Positions 48,933 through 56,684 are shown, counted from the stretch's first letter. The stretch is 64,000 bases of DNA from Mucilaginibacter sp. dw_454 (GCF_018449775.1 NZ_JAAVVB010000001.1:372001-436000), one strand, 5' to 3'. Notes: generated by a model not told the origin, from the letters alone. Made by a program: numbers and translations.

Positions 48933-49098
48933 ATAATGTATGTTTTTAAGAAGTTTTAAGTTAGCCCGGGCATCTTTACCCAATTAACAAGGGCAAAGGC
49001 GGCTAAAATTGAATTTTATATGATCGCAAAAACGCAACGATGCGCGTATCTGCTGAAGCGTAACAAAGATAGTGCTATATATTGAATAAGCAACCCGC

Positions 49099-49162
49099 AG
49101 AGACGCAATATTTTGCGTCTTTAACAATCACCGCCTACCGGAGACGCAAAATGTTGCGTCTC
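49099..49162. repeat. Twin AGACGCAA hairpins
   Basis: AGAGACGCAATATTTTGCGT (49099-49118) and GAGACGCAAAATGTTGCGTC (49141-49160) are two successive palindromes that can also pair with each other. They lie 27 bp before the epimerase start. The 2661-2680 element is a relative. Confidence 0.55.
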
Positions 49163-49188
49163 TACGTTTGGTTTTCGTATTTTCGTTT

Positions 49189-50298
49189 ATGGCGCAACAA
49201 CTTATCATCACCCATATAGATATTTACCGTTTCAGCATCCCTATGGAGCCTTTTACCATTGCAACGGGTACCATGGATTATGCACAAAACGTATTCATCC
49301 GCGTGCATACTGATGGCGGTTTTTATGGCGTGGGCGAATGTTCTGCTTTCCCCATGATTGTCGGCGAGACGCAGGATACCTGCCTGACCGTAGCGCGCGA
49401 TTTTGCTAAACTGTGGAAGGGGAAAGATGCACTAGATATCCCGGCACGCTTACAGCAACTCCATGACGCTATCGCCGGTAACGGCACTATTAAAAGTGCT
49501 TTCGATATGGCATTGTATGATATAGCTGCTAAAAATGCTAATCAGCCACTTTATAAATATCTGGGAGGCGAACGACGGGTGGTAGAAAGCGACATCACCA
49601 TAGGTATCAATACGCCCGAATACATGGCGAAAAGAGCCATCGAATTTAAAAAATCGGGTGCTAATATTTTAAAGGTAAAGCTGGGTAAGAAGGCTGTTGA
49701 AGACGTAGAACGCATCAAACAGATTCGCGAAGCAATAGGCTATGAATTGAAAATAAGGGTAGATGCCAATCAGGGCTGGAGTTTTGACGATGCGGTATTT
49801 GCTTTACAGGCCCTGGGCGATTATGAAATTGAATTCTGTGAGCAGCCCATGCGCACCTGGTATGATGATAAACTGCCAGAGCTGATAAAGTTATCACCGG
49901 TAAAAATCATGGCCGACGAGAGCGTGTATAACCATCATGACGCCCGCAAACAGATAGAAAGCGGCTCATGCCATTACATCAATATCAAAATGGCTAAATC
50001 GGGCGGCATCTATGAAGCAAAGCAAATTCATGACCTGGCTGCGCAGCATGGCATAGCCTGTATGATGGGGGGCATGCTGGAAAGCCGCATCGCGCTTAGC
50101 TCAAAACTACATTTTGCCTATAGTAGCCCTAATATTCATTTTTACGATATGGATACCTGTATGTTAGGGCATTTGATTGACCCATGTGTTGGCGGGGTTA
50201 CTTATGATGGTTATAAACTCGATATTAGTGATGCATCTGGGATTGGGGCTGATGCTGATGAGGGTTTTTTGGATGGGTGTGAGCGGTTTACTGTATAA
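49189..50298 (+). CDS. Dipeptide epimerase (L-Ala-D/L-Glu epimerase-like, enolase superfamily)
   Basis: 369 residues from ATG 49189. It has the enolase-superfamily capping domain (1-125) and barrel with the muconate-lactonizing subgroup layout: KVKLGKK (catalytic Lys), RVDANQGW and MADESVYN for metal ligands, and the second Lys in YINIKMAKSGG. In other bacteria such enzymes recycle murein dipeptides; the neighbouring M20 dipeptidase, facing it, makes this attractive here. The 3' end meets a REPIN-like palindrome. Confidence 0.87.
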   Translation: MAQQLIITHIDIYRFSIPMEPFTIATGTMDYAQNVFIRVHTDGGFYGVGECSAFPMIVGETQDTCLTVARDFAKLWKGKDALDIPARLQQLHDAIAGNGTIKSAFDMALYDIAAKNANQPLYKYLGGERRVVESDITIGINTPEYMAKRAIEFKKSGANILKVKLGKKAVEDVERIKQIREAIGYELKIRVDANQGWSFDDAVFALQALGDYEIEFCEQPMRTWYDDKLPELIKLSPVKIMADESVYNHHDARKQIESGSCHYINIKMAKSGGIYEAKQIHDLAAQHGIACMMGGMLESRIALSSKLHFAYSSPNIHFYDMDTCMLGHLIDPCVGGVTYDGYKLDISDASGIGADADEGFLDGCERFTV

Positions 50299-50312
50299 CT
50301 TATTTCTAAAAT

Positions 50313-50399
50313 TTGTCATTGCGAGCGATAGCGTGGCAATCGCAAGGAGAAAAGCGAAACGCATGCGATTGCTTCGTCGTTCCTCCTCGCAATGACAAA
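50313..50399. repeat. REPIN-like inverted repeat, copy 6
   Basis: TTGTCATTGCGAGCGATAGC on the left, TCCTCCTCGCAATGACAA on the right. It lies between the convergent epimerase and dipeptidase genes and almost touches the dipeptidase stop. Confidence 0.82.
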
Positions 50400-50408
50400 T
50401 CTGAACTA

Positions 50409-51779
50409 TTACTTACTCAATTCTGCAAAATATTTATGAAACAAGGGGATAGTCTCTATCCCTTTGTAATAATTATAAATATCGTACTTCTCATTCGGCG
50501 AATGCAAGGCATCGCTATCCAGACCAAAACCCATTAGTACAGTCTTGATGCCCAACTCAGCTTCAAATAGCGCTACAATAGGGATACTTCCGCCGCCACG
50601 GGTTGGGATAGGCGCTTTGCCAAATGATTCGGTTATGGCTTTTTGAGCTGCGCGATAAGCAATGCTATCGGTCGGCGTTACTACCGGTTCGCCGCCATGG
50701 TGCGGGGTTACGGTTACTTTTACCGATGCAGGAGCAATTTTTTTAAAATGATCTGTAAACAACTGGGTGATCTTTTCTGAGCCTTGATTTGGCACCAAAC
50801 GCATCGAGATCTTGGCATTGGCTTTTGATGGTAAAACCGTTTTCGCGCCTTCGCCAATATAGCCGCCCCAAATGCCATTCACTTCTAAAGTAGGGCGGGT
50901 ACCGGTACGCTCAAAAGTGGTATAACCTTTTTCGCCCCATAGTTCGGCTACGTCCAGGTCCTTTTTGTATTCGGCCTCGTTGTAAGGTGCAGCATTTAAT
51001 TCTTTACGTTCTTGTTCGGTCAACGCAATTACCTCGTCATAAAAACCGGGGATAGCAATGTGGTTATTCTCATCATGCAACGATGCAATCATCTTAGCCA
51101 AAATTGTAGCCGGGTTAGCCACTGCGCCGCCATAAACACCCGAGTGCAAATCGCGGTTAGGGCCAACCACCTCAACTTCAAGATATGATAAACCGCGCAA
51201 ACCGGTTTCTAAAGATGGATTCTCCATGCTGATCATCGAAGTATCAGATATCAGTACTACGTCTGCTTTTAGTTTTTCTTTATTGGCCTTTACAAACACA
51301 CCCAGGTTGCTTGAGCCTACTTCTTCCTCGCCCTCAATCATAATTTTGATGTTGCAAGGCAGGGTATTGGTTTGCATCATCAGTTCAAAAGCTTTTACAT
51401 GCATATAAAACTGGCCCTTATCATCACAGGCGCCGCGGGCATAGATCTTACCATCGCGCACGGTTGGCTCAAATGGTGGGGTTTTCCAAAGTTCCAGCGG
51501 ATCGGGTGGTTGCACATCGTAATGGCCGTAAACCAATACCGTAGGTTTATTGGGGTCAATTATCTTTTCGCCAAAAACAATTGGGTAGCCGGCAGTAGGG
51601 CATACCTCTACATTATCTGCACCGGCTTCGCGTAGTTTTTGCGCTACGTAGTCGGCTGTTTTTAAAACTTCGGGCTTGTATTTTGGGTCGGCACTTACTG
51701 ATGGGAAACGCAGTAGTTCAAAAAGCTCATCAAGCAGGCGTTGTTTATGCTGCTCAACGTATTGTTTTATTTCTTGCAT
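50409..51779 (-). CDS. M20-family dipeptidase
   Basis: 456 residues. Zinc peptidase of family M20: first metal His in VYGHYDVQPPDP, bridging Asp in GACDDKGQ, Glu pair in MIEGEEEVGSSN, and the late HSPNEKYDI His. A dimerisation lid domain lies about 200-350. It should cleave dipeptides in the cytoplasm. It converges on the dipeptide epimerase gene, so both may act on peptides from cell-wall turnover. Confidence 0.92.
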   Translation of the reverse strand: MQEIKQYVEQHKQRLLDELFELLRFPSVSADPKYKPEVLKTADYVAQKLREAGADNVEVCPTAGYPIVFGEKIIDPNKPTVLVYGHYDVQPPDPLELWKTPPFEPTVRDGKIYARGACDDKGQFYMHVKAFELMMQTNTLPCNIKIMIEGEEEVGSSNLGVFVKANKEKLKADVVLISDTSMISMENPSLETGLRGLSYLEVEVVGPNRDLHSGVYGGAVANPATILAKMIASLHDENNHIAIPGFYDEVIALTEQERKELNAAPYNEAEYKKDLDVAELWGEKGYTTFERTGTRPTLEVNGIWGGYIGEGAKTVLPSKANAKISMRLVPNQGSEKITQLFTDHFKKIAPASVKVTVTPHHGGEPVVTPTDSIAYRAAQKAITESFGKAPIPTRGGGSIPIVALFEAELGIKTVLMGFGLDSDALHSPNEKYDIYNYYKGIETIPLFHKYFAELSK

Positions 51780-52166
51780 AGCGGTTTTCTGTTTGAGGCA
51801 AATATAACGGCTATTTAATAAAATACCACGGCTGTTAGCTTTTAGATATTTACTGACAAGATAAAAAGGACTTTAACAGGGATTTGCCTTGTACGATATA
51901 GAGACGTTAATGCAAATGGACAAAACCAGTAGCGAGGTTGACGCCATTAAACGCGCCATAACAAATGGATTATTGTTGTGGGTTTGAATCTGCGGCAAGC
52001 GTTGAAAACGTCCTTAGGATTCTATGAAGACAAGATTTTTTATAATCAGCGTTTCGCTGCTTAATGTCAATCCGGAAGGTGTAGGCGTGTAGTTACAAGT
52101 AAGTGGGCAGATAACCGGTAAGCAAATGATCATCGCCCGATGATCTAAGAAAGTATTGGTTATTAC
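51780..52166. other. Gene-poor region left of the LATAD array
   Basis: 387 bp without a gene I can support. It holds a 25-residue frame at 51910-51987 (ends LLLWV) and a 22-residue frame at 52024-52092, both too short to call, and a palindrome GATCATCG / CGATGATC (52128-52135 and 52138-52145) located 22 bp past the last peptide gene, a possible end of that transcript. Confidence 0.45.
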
Positions 52167-52331
52167 TTAGTCGGCAGTAGCTAAAACTGCATTAGCGCTT
52201 TGAGTGGTTACTTTAGCATTGGTGTTTTCCACTTTAATTGGGTCGGTTTTGGCTTCTTTATTGGTTAAAGCAAAAGTAGTTACACCGGTGGTTAAAAGGA
52301 TAGCTACAACAATGATGGCAATTTTTTTCAT
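52167..52331 (-). CDS. Small exported peptide ending in LATAD (single copy)
   Basis: 54 residues. A signal peptide (MKKIAIIVVAILLTTGVTTF, cut near ALT) is followed by a polar segment NKEAKTDPIKVENTNAKVTT and the C terminus QSANAVLATAD. The last five residues are the same as the core of the 12-residue units in the neighbouring genes, and the protein stops exactly after the Asp. It is the seventh and last gene of the minus-strand series, 36 bp past its upstream neighbour. No known family is recognised; I infer it is a member of the same exported peptide group. Confidence 0.75.
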   Translation of the reverse strand: MKKIAIIVVAILLTTGVTTFALTNKEAKTDPIKVENTNAKVTTQSANAVLATAD

Positions 52332-52367
52332 GACTGAATTTATGATGGCGGATGGAGTAGTTGAAAA

Positions 52368-52628
52368 TTAGTATTTATCGGCAGTAGCTAAAGTGTTTTT
52401 CTCAGCGTTACGGTCAGCAGTAGCCAAAGTGTTTTTTTCGCCGGCGCGATCTGCAGTAGCTAAAGTGTTTTTCTCAGCATTACGATCAGCGGTAGCTAAA
52501 GTGTTTTTCTCGCCAGCACGGTCAGCAGTAGCTAAAGTGTTTTTTTCTTTAACAGTGGTAGCAGCAAATGAAGTAGAAGCGATACCGGTTGAGAAGATGA
52601 TTGCTGAAGCGATGATTAATTTTTTCAT
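52368..52628 (-). CDS. Exported LATAD-repeat protein, 5 units
   Basis: 86 residues. Signal peptide MKKLIIASAIIFSTGIASTS, predicted cut after SFA, then ATTVK and five contiguous units with the core EKNTLATAD. Units are joined by RAG or RNA linkers in alternation, and the final unit ends DKY in place of DR. There is nothing else in the mature protein, so it is a pure repeat chain. Basic residues flank each core (EK before, R after), which would allow trypsin-like release of the core. Tandem paralogue of the next three genes. Function unknown. Confidence 0.8.
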   Translation of the reverse strand: MKKLIIASAIIFSTGIASTSFAATTVKEKNTLATADRAGEKNTLATADRNAEKNTLATADRAGEKNTLATADRNAEKNTLATADKY

Positions 52629-52676
52629 GATGTTGTAAAGTATATCGGGGTGGTTATGATCTGTTTGTTGTCGTAA

Positions 52677-52937
52677 TTAGAATTTGTCAGCAGTAGCTAA
52701 AGTGTTTTTCTCAGCGTTACGATCTGCAGTAGCCAAAGTATTTTTTTCGCCGGCGCGGTCAGCAGTAGCTAAAGTGTTTTTCTCAGCATTACGGTCAGCG
52801 GTAGCTAAAGTGTTTTTCTCGCCAGCACGGTCAGCAGTAGCCAAAGTGTTTTTTTCTTTAACAGTGGTAGCAGCAAATGAAGTAGAAACGATACCTGTTG
52901 AGAAGATGATTGCTGAAGCGATGATTAATTTTTTCAT
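52677..52937 (-). CDS. Exported LATAD-repeat protein, 5 units
   Basis: 86 residues, differing from the copy at 52368 by only two residues (a Val for Ala in the signal peptide and a terminal Phe for Tyr). Five units with alternating RAG and RNA linkers. The spacer to the next gene downstream is 48 bp and is itself similar between copies, so whole gene-plus-spacer units were duplicated. Confidence 0.8.
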   Translation of the reverse strand: MKKLIIASAIIFSTGIVSTSFAATTVKEKNTLATADRAGEKNTLATADRNAEKNTLATADRAGEKNTLATADRNAEKNTLATADKF

Positions 52938-52989
52938 GATATTATTGCGTATGTATTGTAGTTATGATCTGTTAGTTGTTGTGTTACGA

Positions 52990-53214
52990 TTAGAATTTGT
53001 CGGCAGTAGCTAAAGTGTTTTTCTCAGCGTTACGATCGGCAGTAGCCAAAGTGTTTTTCTCGCCAGCTCTGTCAGCAGTAGCTAAAGTGTTTTTCTCGCC
53101 AGCACGGTCGGCAGTAGCCAAAGTATTTTTCTCTTTAACAGTGGTAGCAGCAAATGAAGTAGAAACGATACCTGTTGAGAAGATGATTGCTGAAGCGATG
53201 ATTAATTTTTTCAT
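52990..53214 (-). CDS. Exported LATAD-repeat protein, 4 units
   Basis: 74 residues; same signal peptide as the 52677 copy, then ATTVK and four units (linkers RAG, RAG, RNA), ending DKF. It looks like the 5-unit version after loss of one 36-bp unit. The 52-bp spacer on its downstream side closely matches the one upstream. Confidence 0.8.
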   Translation of the reverse strand: MKKLIIASAIIFSTGIVSTSFAATTVKEKNTLATADRAGEKNTLATADRAGEKNTLATADRNAEKNTLATADKF

Positions 53215-53266
53215 GATATTATTGAGTATGTATTGTAGTTATGATCTGTTAATTGTTATGTTGTAA

Positions 53267-53563
53267 TTAGAATTTGTCGGCAGTAGCTAAAGTGTTTTTC
53301 TCACCATTTCTATCGGCAGTAGCCAAAGTGTTTTTTTCGCCGTTACGGTCAGCAGTAGCCAGTGTGTTTTTCTCGCCATTTCTGTCGGCAGTAGCCAGTG
53401 TGTTTTTTTCGCCGTTACGATCTGCAGTAGCTAAAGTGTTTTTCTCGCCATTTCTATCGGCAGTAGCCAGTGTGTTTTTCTCGCCACCTCTTACAGTTGC
53501 AAATGAGCTTGTTGATACTACTGTTGATAACACGATTGCTGATGCTATAATTAATTTTTTCAT
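53267..53563 (-). CDS. Exported LATAD-repeat protein, 6 units
   Basis: 98 residues, the longest and most divergent of the four arrays. The signal peptide (MKKLIIASAIVLSTVVSTSS) lacks the ATTVK segment and leads through FATVRG into six units of exact sequence GEKNTLATADRN, all with the RNG linker, ending DKF. In several units Thr-Leu is written ACA CTG where other copies use ACT TTA, so the nucleotide sequence has drifted while the core residues have not. Confidence 0.8.
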   Translation of the reverse strand: MKKLIIASAIVLSTVVSTSSFATVRGGEKNTLATADRNGEKNTLATADRNGEKNTLATADRNGEKNTLATADRNGEKNTLATADRNGEKNTLATADKF

Positions 53564-53652
53564 GATCTTATTATTATTTAAAGGCTGTTGGTTGCTTATT
53601 AATATTATTTAATACCTGTTTTATTGATTAACCTGTTAAGGATGGTTCTTAC

Positions 53653-53808
53653 TTAGTCGGCAGATGCTAAAACATTTGCTCTGCTATCAACCATTGCTTT
53701 AGCTAATGATGGGGTAGCTACTTTTTCAACTGCTGGAGTTGAGGTTTTTAACAGTGACAAAACTCCTACTGATAAAACGATTGCTGCGGTGAAGATTACT
53801 TTTAACAT
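53653..53808 (-). CDS. Small exported peptide ending in NVLASAD
   Basis: 51 residues. A hydrophobic leader (MLKVIFTAAIVLSVGVLSLL) precedes a short polar stretch KTSTPAVEKVATPSLAKAMV and the end DSRANVLASAD, a variant of the LATAD tail with Ser for Thr. The stop follows the Asp directly. It is too short for usual gene finders. It lies 89 bp upstream of the 6-unit gene on the same strand. Confidence 0.7.
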   Translation of the reverse strand: MLKVIFTAAIVLSVGVLSLLKTSTPAVEKVATPSLAKAMVDSRANVLASAD

Positions 53809-53864
53809 GGCTTTAAATTTTAATGGTTGTGTTATAGTTAATTTTAATAGGGTTCAATTTTTAA

Positions 53865-54011
53865 TTAGTCGGCTGTTGCCAATATGTTATTATGGGTATA
53901 AGGATTGAATGAAAATATCGACAGTGTTTCTTTAATCGTTTCCTTTTTTGAGCAGGAAGTTAAGATTCCAAGCGATAAAGTGATAATCAGTACAAAGGCG
54001 ATATTTTTCAT
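53865..54011 (-). CDS. Small lipoprotein ending in NILATAD
   Basis: 48 residues from ATG 54011. The leader MKNIAFVLIITLSLGILTSC ends in a lipobox Cys, then SKKETIKETLSIFSFNPYTH and the tail NNILATAD, again with the stop right after Asp. It is the first gene of the minus-strand series. The lipobox implies lipid attachment, in contrast to the others. Release of a peptide from a small lipoprotein would resemble known bacterial pheromone precursors, but this is inference. Confidence 0.7.
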   Translation of the reverse strand: MKNIAFVLIITLSLGILTSCSKKETIKETLSIFSFNPYTHNNILATAD

Positions 54012-54396
54012 ATTTATAAATTTATTAAATCTTTGTTTTATTAAATATTTCAAAAGTTATTCGTATTAACCATTAGTTAATCAATATAGCAAATTTATGT
54101 GATTTGCATTTGCAATCTGCGCGTTTTTTACTGGCGCTAAACTGTGGTTTTTTCTTACGTGTCCCTTTTGGTTTTTCCTATATTTTAATTTTTTTAATGT
54201 TTAATTATTTTTTAATTTGTGCTTATACTTTTTTGATAGTCAAACACTTAACAAAGCAAAGATATATATGTTTTGTTAATTACAAAGCAAACACATAAAA
54301 ACTTTTCAACACGAAAAGGACACTTTTTTTATGGAATAGAAAATATGTAATGTATTATTTATAACTTTCACCTTAATTAAACGTAAAAGTGAGTTA
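54012..54396. other. AT-rich divergent region between the peptide series and the TPR gene
   Basis: 385 bp, rich in A and T, that must hold divergent promoters for the peptide genes and the TPR protein. A hydrophobic 64-codon frame at 54104-54298 has no coding character in my reading. No repeat-family member is present. Confidence 0.5.
54090..54097 (-). promoter_or_regulatory. Candidate -7 element for the LATAD gene series
   Basis: Reading leftward this is TAAATTTG, matching TAnnTTTG, 78 bp before the first peptide gene. A TTG lies 15 bp further upstream (54113-54115), somewhat short of the usual spacing. It could drive all seven genes. Confidence 0.35.
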
Positions 54397-55824
54397 ATGA
54401 AGAAAGCCTGCGCAATTTTACTTTTTATATTGGTTACTCATACTGTTTACGCAACCGACGCGCCGGATGTTGCATCAAAAGACACCACCGAAGTAATTTC
54501 GCTAAATAAGAGCGCTTACAATAGCCGTACTACCAATGCCAAAGAGACAATTGATTACGCAGAACGGGCATTAGCGTTAGCCAATAAGATAGGCTACAGA
54601 CGAGGGGTTGCCGAAGCTTATCGTATGAAGGGCATCGGCGAATATTATTCTAACCACCTGGATACCGCCCTTAATCGCTATTTTGATGCCCTGGCAGAGT
54701 ATAATTCACTAAAAGACGAACGCGGTGCAGCCAAGGTTTACAATAACATTGGTAACCTTTACCAAATGGTTGATTATGAAAAGGCTTTGTCTTACTTTAA
54801 TCAATCATTAGACATTGCGCAAAAGTTTCGCGATTCATCACTTATCGCATCCCTTTATCTTAATATGGGCAACATTTATAATCGTAAGAATATGAATGTT
54901 TCTGCGCTTAACTCTTACACCAAGAGCTATCAGTTATTTGAAAAGTTAAAAAATATGCCTTCGCTTATTTTTTGCCTGCAAGATATAGGGGTTATTTATT
55001 ATAATCAACGCGATTTTGGAAAAGCCAAAGAATACCTGATCAAGGCGCACGATAAAGCTAAAGAGCTTGACCTAAACTCGTCAGTTGCCGCAATCAACCT
55101 CACCCTAACAGATCTGTATGTATCTGAAGGCAATTATGCCGAAGCTGAGAAGTATCTTGAAGAAGGGCGAAACTATTCTCAGCTTATCCATAATGAAAAG
55201 GATATTTATGATTATAAGCATACTGCTTATGAAATGGAGATCAAGCGTAAAAATTATAAAGCTGCGCTGGATAACCTAATTAATATTTACCAGGAAGATA
55301 GCACAAGTTACCGCACAAATGCTTCCATAAAATTCAATTTTTTACAGCAGGAGCAAAGCCGGTTGCTTGCTGCCGTTACGCAGCAGAAAAAGGACGAACT
55401 GACAAGAGTGATATTTTGGTCGATAACCATTACAGCTGGCCTGCTTGTAGTGGTTATTGTGTTATTGGTGGCCAACGTTAAACGCAAAGCAACTACTAAC
55501 TTGCAATTGCAGGAGCTTAACAGCGAGATATCGCGGCAGAAAGACAACCTTGACCGCATTAATCACCATTTGGAAGAAATTATTGATGAACGAACGAAGG
55601 ACCTGCAGGTTAAGAATAAGAAATTATCAGAATATTCATCCTATCTATCGCACCAGATCCGCGGACCTATAGCCACCCTTAAAGGTTTGATGAACCTGGA
55701 AAAAGAAGGCCTGGTAGATCAGTTAGAATGTATTAATATGATGGATAAGTGTGTGTCTGAAATTGACGAGAAGATCATTGAAATGAGCGATATGCTTCAT
55801 GATCCGGGTAAAACTACCCTCTAA
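54397..55824 (+). CDS. Exported TPR sensor with kinase phosphoacceptor helix but no ATPase domain
   Basis: 475 residues. A signal peptide (MKKACAILLFILVTHTVYA) leads into about six TPR repeats (about 35-310, for example YNNIGNLYQMVDYEKALSYF, LYLNMGNIYNRKN), then a membrane helix at about 340-365 and a coiled coil. Residues about 410-475 resemble a HisKA phosphoacceptor helix with the H-box-like YLSHQIRGPIATLKGL. The protein stops there; no N, G1 or G2 box of a HATPase follows in any frame before the next gene. TPR-membrane-kinase proteins are common in Bacteroidota, but this one is truncated. It is divergent from the LATAD series. Confidence 0.8.
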   Translation: MKKACAILLFILVTHTVYATDAPDVASKDTTEVISLNKSAYNSRTTNAKETIDYAERALALANKIGYRRGVAEAYRMKGIGEYYSNHLDTALNRYFDALAEYNSLKDERGAAKVYNNIGNLYQMVDYEKALSYFNQSLDIAQKFRDSSLIASLYLNMGNIYNRKNMNVSALNSYTKSYQLFEKLKNMPSLIFCLQDIGVIYYNQRDFGKAKEYLIKAHDKAKELDLNSSVAAINLTLTDLYVSEGNYAEAEKYLEEGRNYSQLIHNEKDIYDYKHTAYEMEIKRKNYKAALDNLINIYQEDSTSYRTNASIKFNFLQQEQSRLLAAVTQQKKDELTRVIFWSITITAGLLVVVIVLLVANVKRKATTNLQLQELNSEISRQKDNLDRINHHLEEIIDERTKDLQVKNKKLSEYSSYLSHQIRGPIATLKGLMNLEKEGLVDQLECINMMDKCVSEIDEKIIEMSDMLHDPGKTTL

Positions 55825-55828
55825 TGCT

Positions 55829-56116
55829 TTAAACAGGCAGGGTAGCGTGTATCTGCGCCTCAACCCATCCCATATACATACAATAGCAGGATATCATTTG
55901 CAGAATTAATAACTGCCTGTGTTTGTTATATCCTTTGGTTTCAAAAGCTAATATTTTTTTTCCTATCGTAACAAAAAAGCTCACCTCGCCTTTAGCTGTT
56001 TTGTAAGTTAAGGTGGCCAGCTTCACAGCTTTAACTTTCAAATTGCTTTTTTGGTCGTGTATAGTTGCTGTAACCTTAGTTTGGCTTTGCGGTATAGATA
56101 TCAGGTAGTTAGACAT
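55829..56116 (-). CDS. Small protein of unknown function
   Basis: 95 residues, no signal peptide, likely beta-rich N-terminal half (NYLISIPQSQTKVTATIHDQ, VKLATLTYK, EVSFFVTIGKKILAF) and a C-terminal helix with a Cys-Tyr-Cys. No family recognised. Its stop lies 4 bp past the TPR gene stop, tail to tail. It appears to be part of the same accessory island. Confidence 0.5.
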   Translation of the reverse strand: MSNYLISIPQSQTKVTATIHDQKSNLKVKAVKLATLTYKTAKGEVSFFVTIGKKILAFETKGYNKHRQLLILQMISCYCMYMGWVEAQIHATLPV

Positions 56117-56217
56117 AGCTAATAGATGTTTATCATCTGTATACTAACAAATGATGCTCCAAAGTTTTATCAAAAAGAGAAAAGGGGACGTATTCGTCTG
56201 TATTTTACGTGTTTATT

Positions 56218-56267
56218 AATTGGGGTCTAAATAAATTAACTTGCGGTAAATTATTTAGACCCCAATT
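56218..56267. repeat. Perfect 17-bp hairpin downstream of the XRE gene
   Basis: Arms AATTGGGGTCTAAATAA (56218-56234) and its exact complement (56251-56267) around a 16-nt loop. It lies 46 bp past the XRE stop on that strand. There is no clear T run, so it could be a terminator, a protein-binding palindrome or an mRNA-end stabiliser. Confidence 0.6.
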
Positions 56268-56312
56268 ATTAGGCTAATACAGAATAGTGTTGTAATTATT
56301 AAACGGTTATGC

Positions 56313-56684
56313 TTAAGCATGTACCGATGTCTTTGCGTTGCGCAGTTCTTCATAAAGTAAAATCACTTTACGTTGCAGGTTAACAATTTCTGATTCGCGA
56401 TCTACCAATTTTTTCTGCAAAATACTCAGATTTGAAGGCTGCTGCTCCACCTCTTCACTGTCAAGTGCTAATATATGCACTACGTCTATTTCATAGATGT
56501 CAGCAATCTGCTCCAGTCTTGACAGGTTTACATCAGTAACGCCGGTTTCAATTTTTGAAAAAGCCGGGATTGAAATACCCAAACGATTTGCTACATCCTC
56601 CTGGCTCCACCCGTGTTGATGGCGCAACGTGCGGATGTTTTTGCCGATGGTTTTGTTAGTCTTCTTTTTTTGGTTGTCGTTCAT
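56313..56684 (-). CDS. XRE-family transcriptional regulator
   Basis: 123 residues. Helix-turn-helix of the Cro/C1 type at about residues 16-70 (LRHQHGWSQEDVANRLGISI, then FSKIETGVTDVNLSRLEQIA). Residues about 85-118 form a coiled coil (LQKKLVDRESEIVNLQRKVI) probably for dimerisation. There is no ligand or protease domain. Similar small regulators are often found in Sphingobacteriaceae; targets unknown. Whether it controls the nearby peptide series is untested. Confidence 0.87.
   Translation of the reverse strand: MNDNQKKKTNKTIGKNIRTLRHQHGWSQEDVANRLGISIPAFSKIETGVTDVNLSRLEQIADIYEIDVVHILALDSEEVEQQPSNLSILQKKLVDRESEIVNLQRKVILLYEELRNAKTSVHA

Noticed and set aside
51910..51987. 25-residue frame ending LLLWV
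   Set aside because: Too short, no export signal and no LATAD tail. It may be a gene remnant but cannot be supported.
52368..53563. 36-bp repeats resembling a CRISPR array
   Set aside because: The repeats are directly contiguous with no unique spacers, are coding, and there are no cas genes in the window.
52393..53612. Plus-strand frames through the LATAD arrays giving repeated AVAKVFFS-like proteins
   Set aside because: They exist only because 36-bp units without stops stay open in several frames. The minus strand has proper signal peptides, shared tails and synonymous drift.
54104..54298. Hydrophobic 64-residue frame between the peptide series and the TPR gene
   Set aside because: It is AT-driven, overlaps the likely divergent promoters, and has no recognisable pattern.
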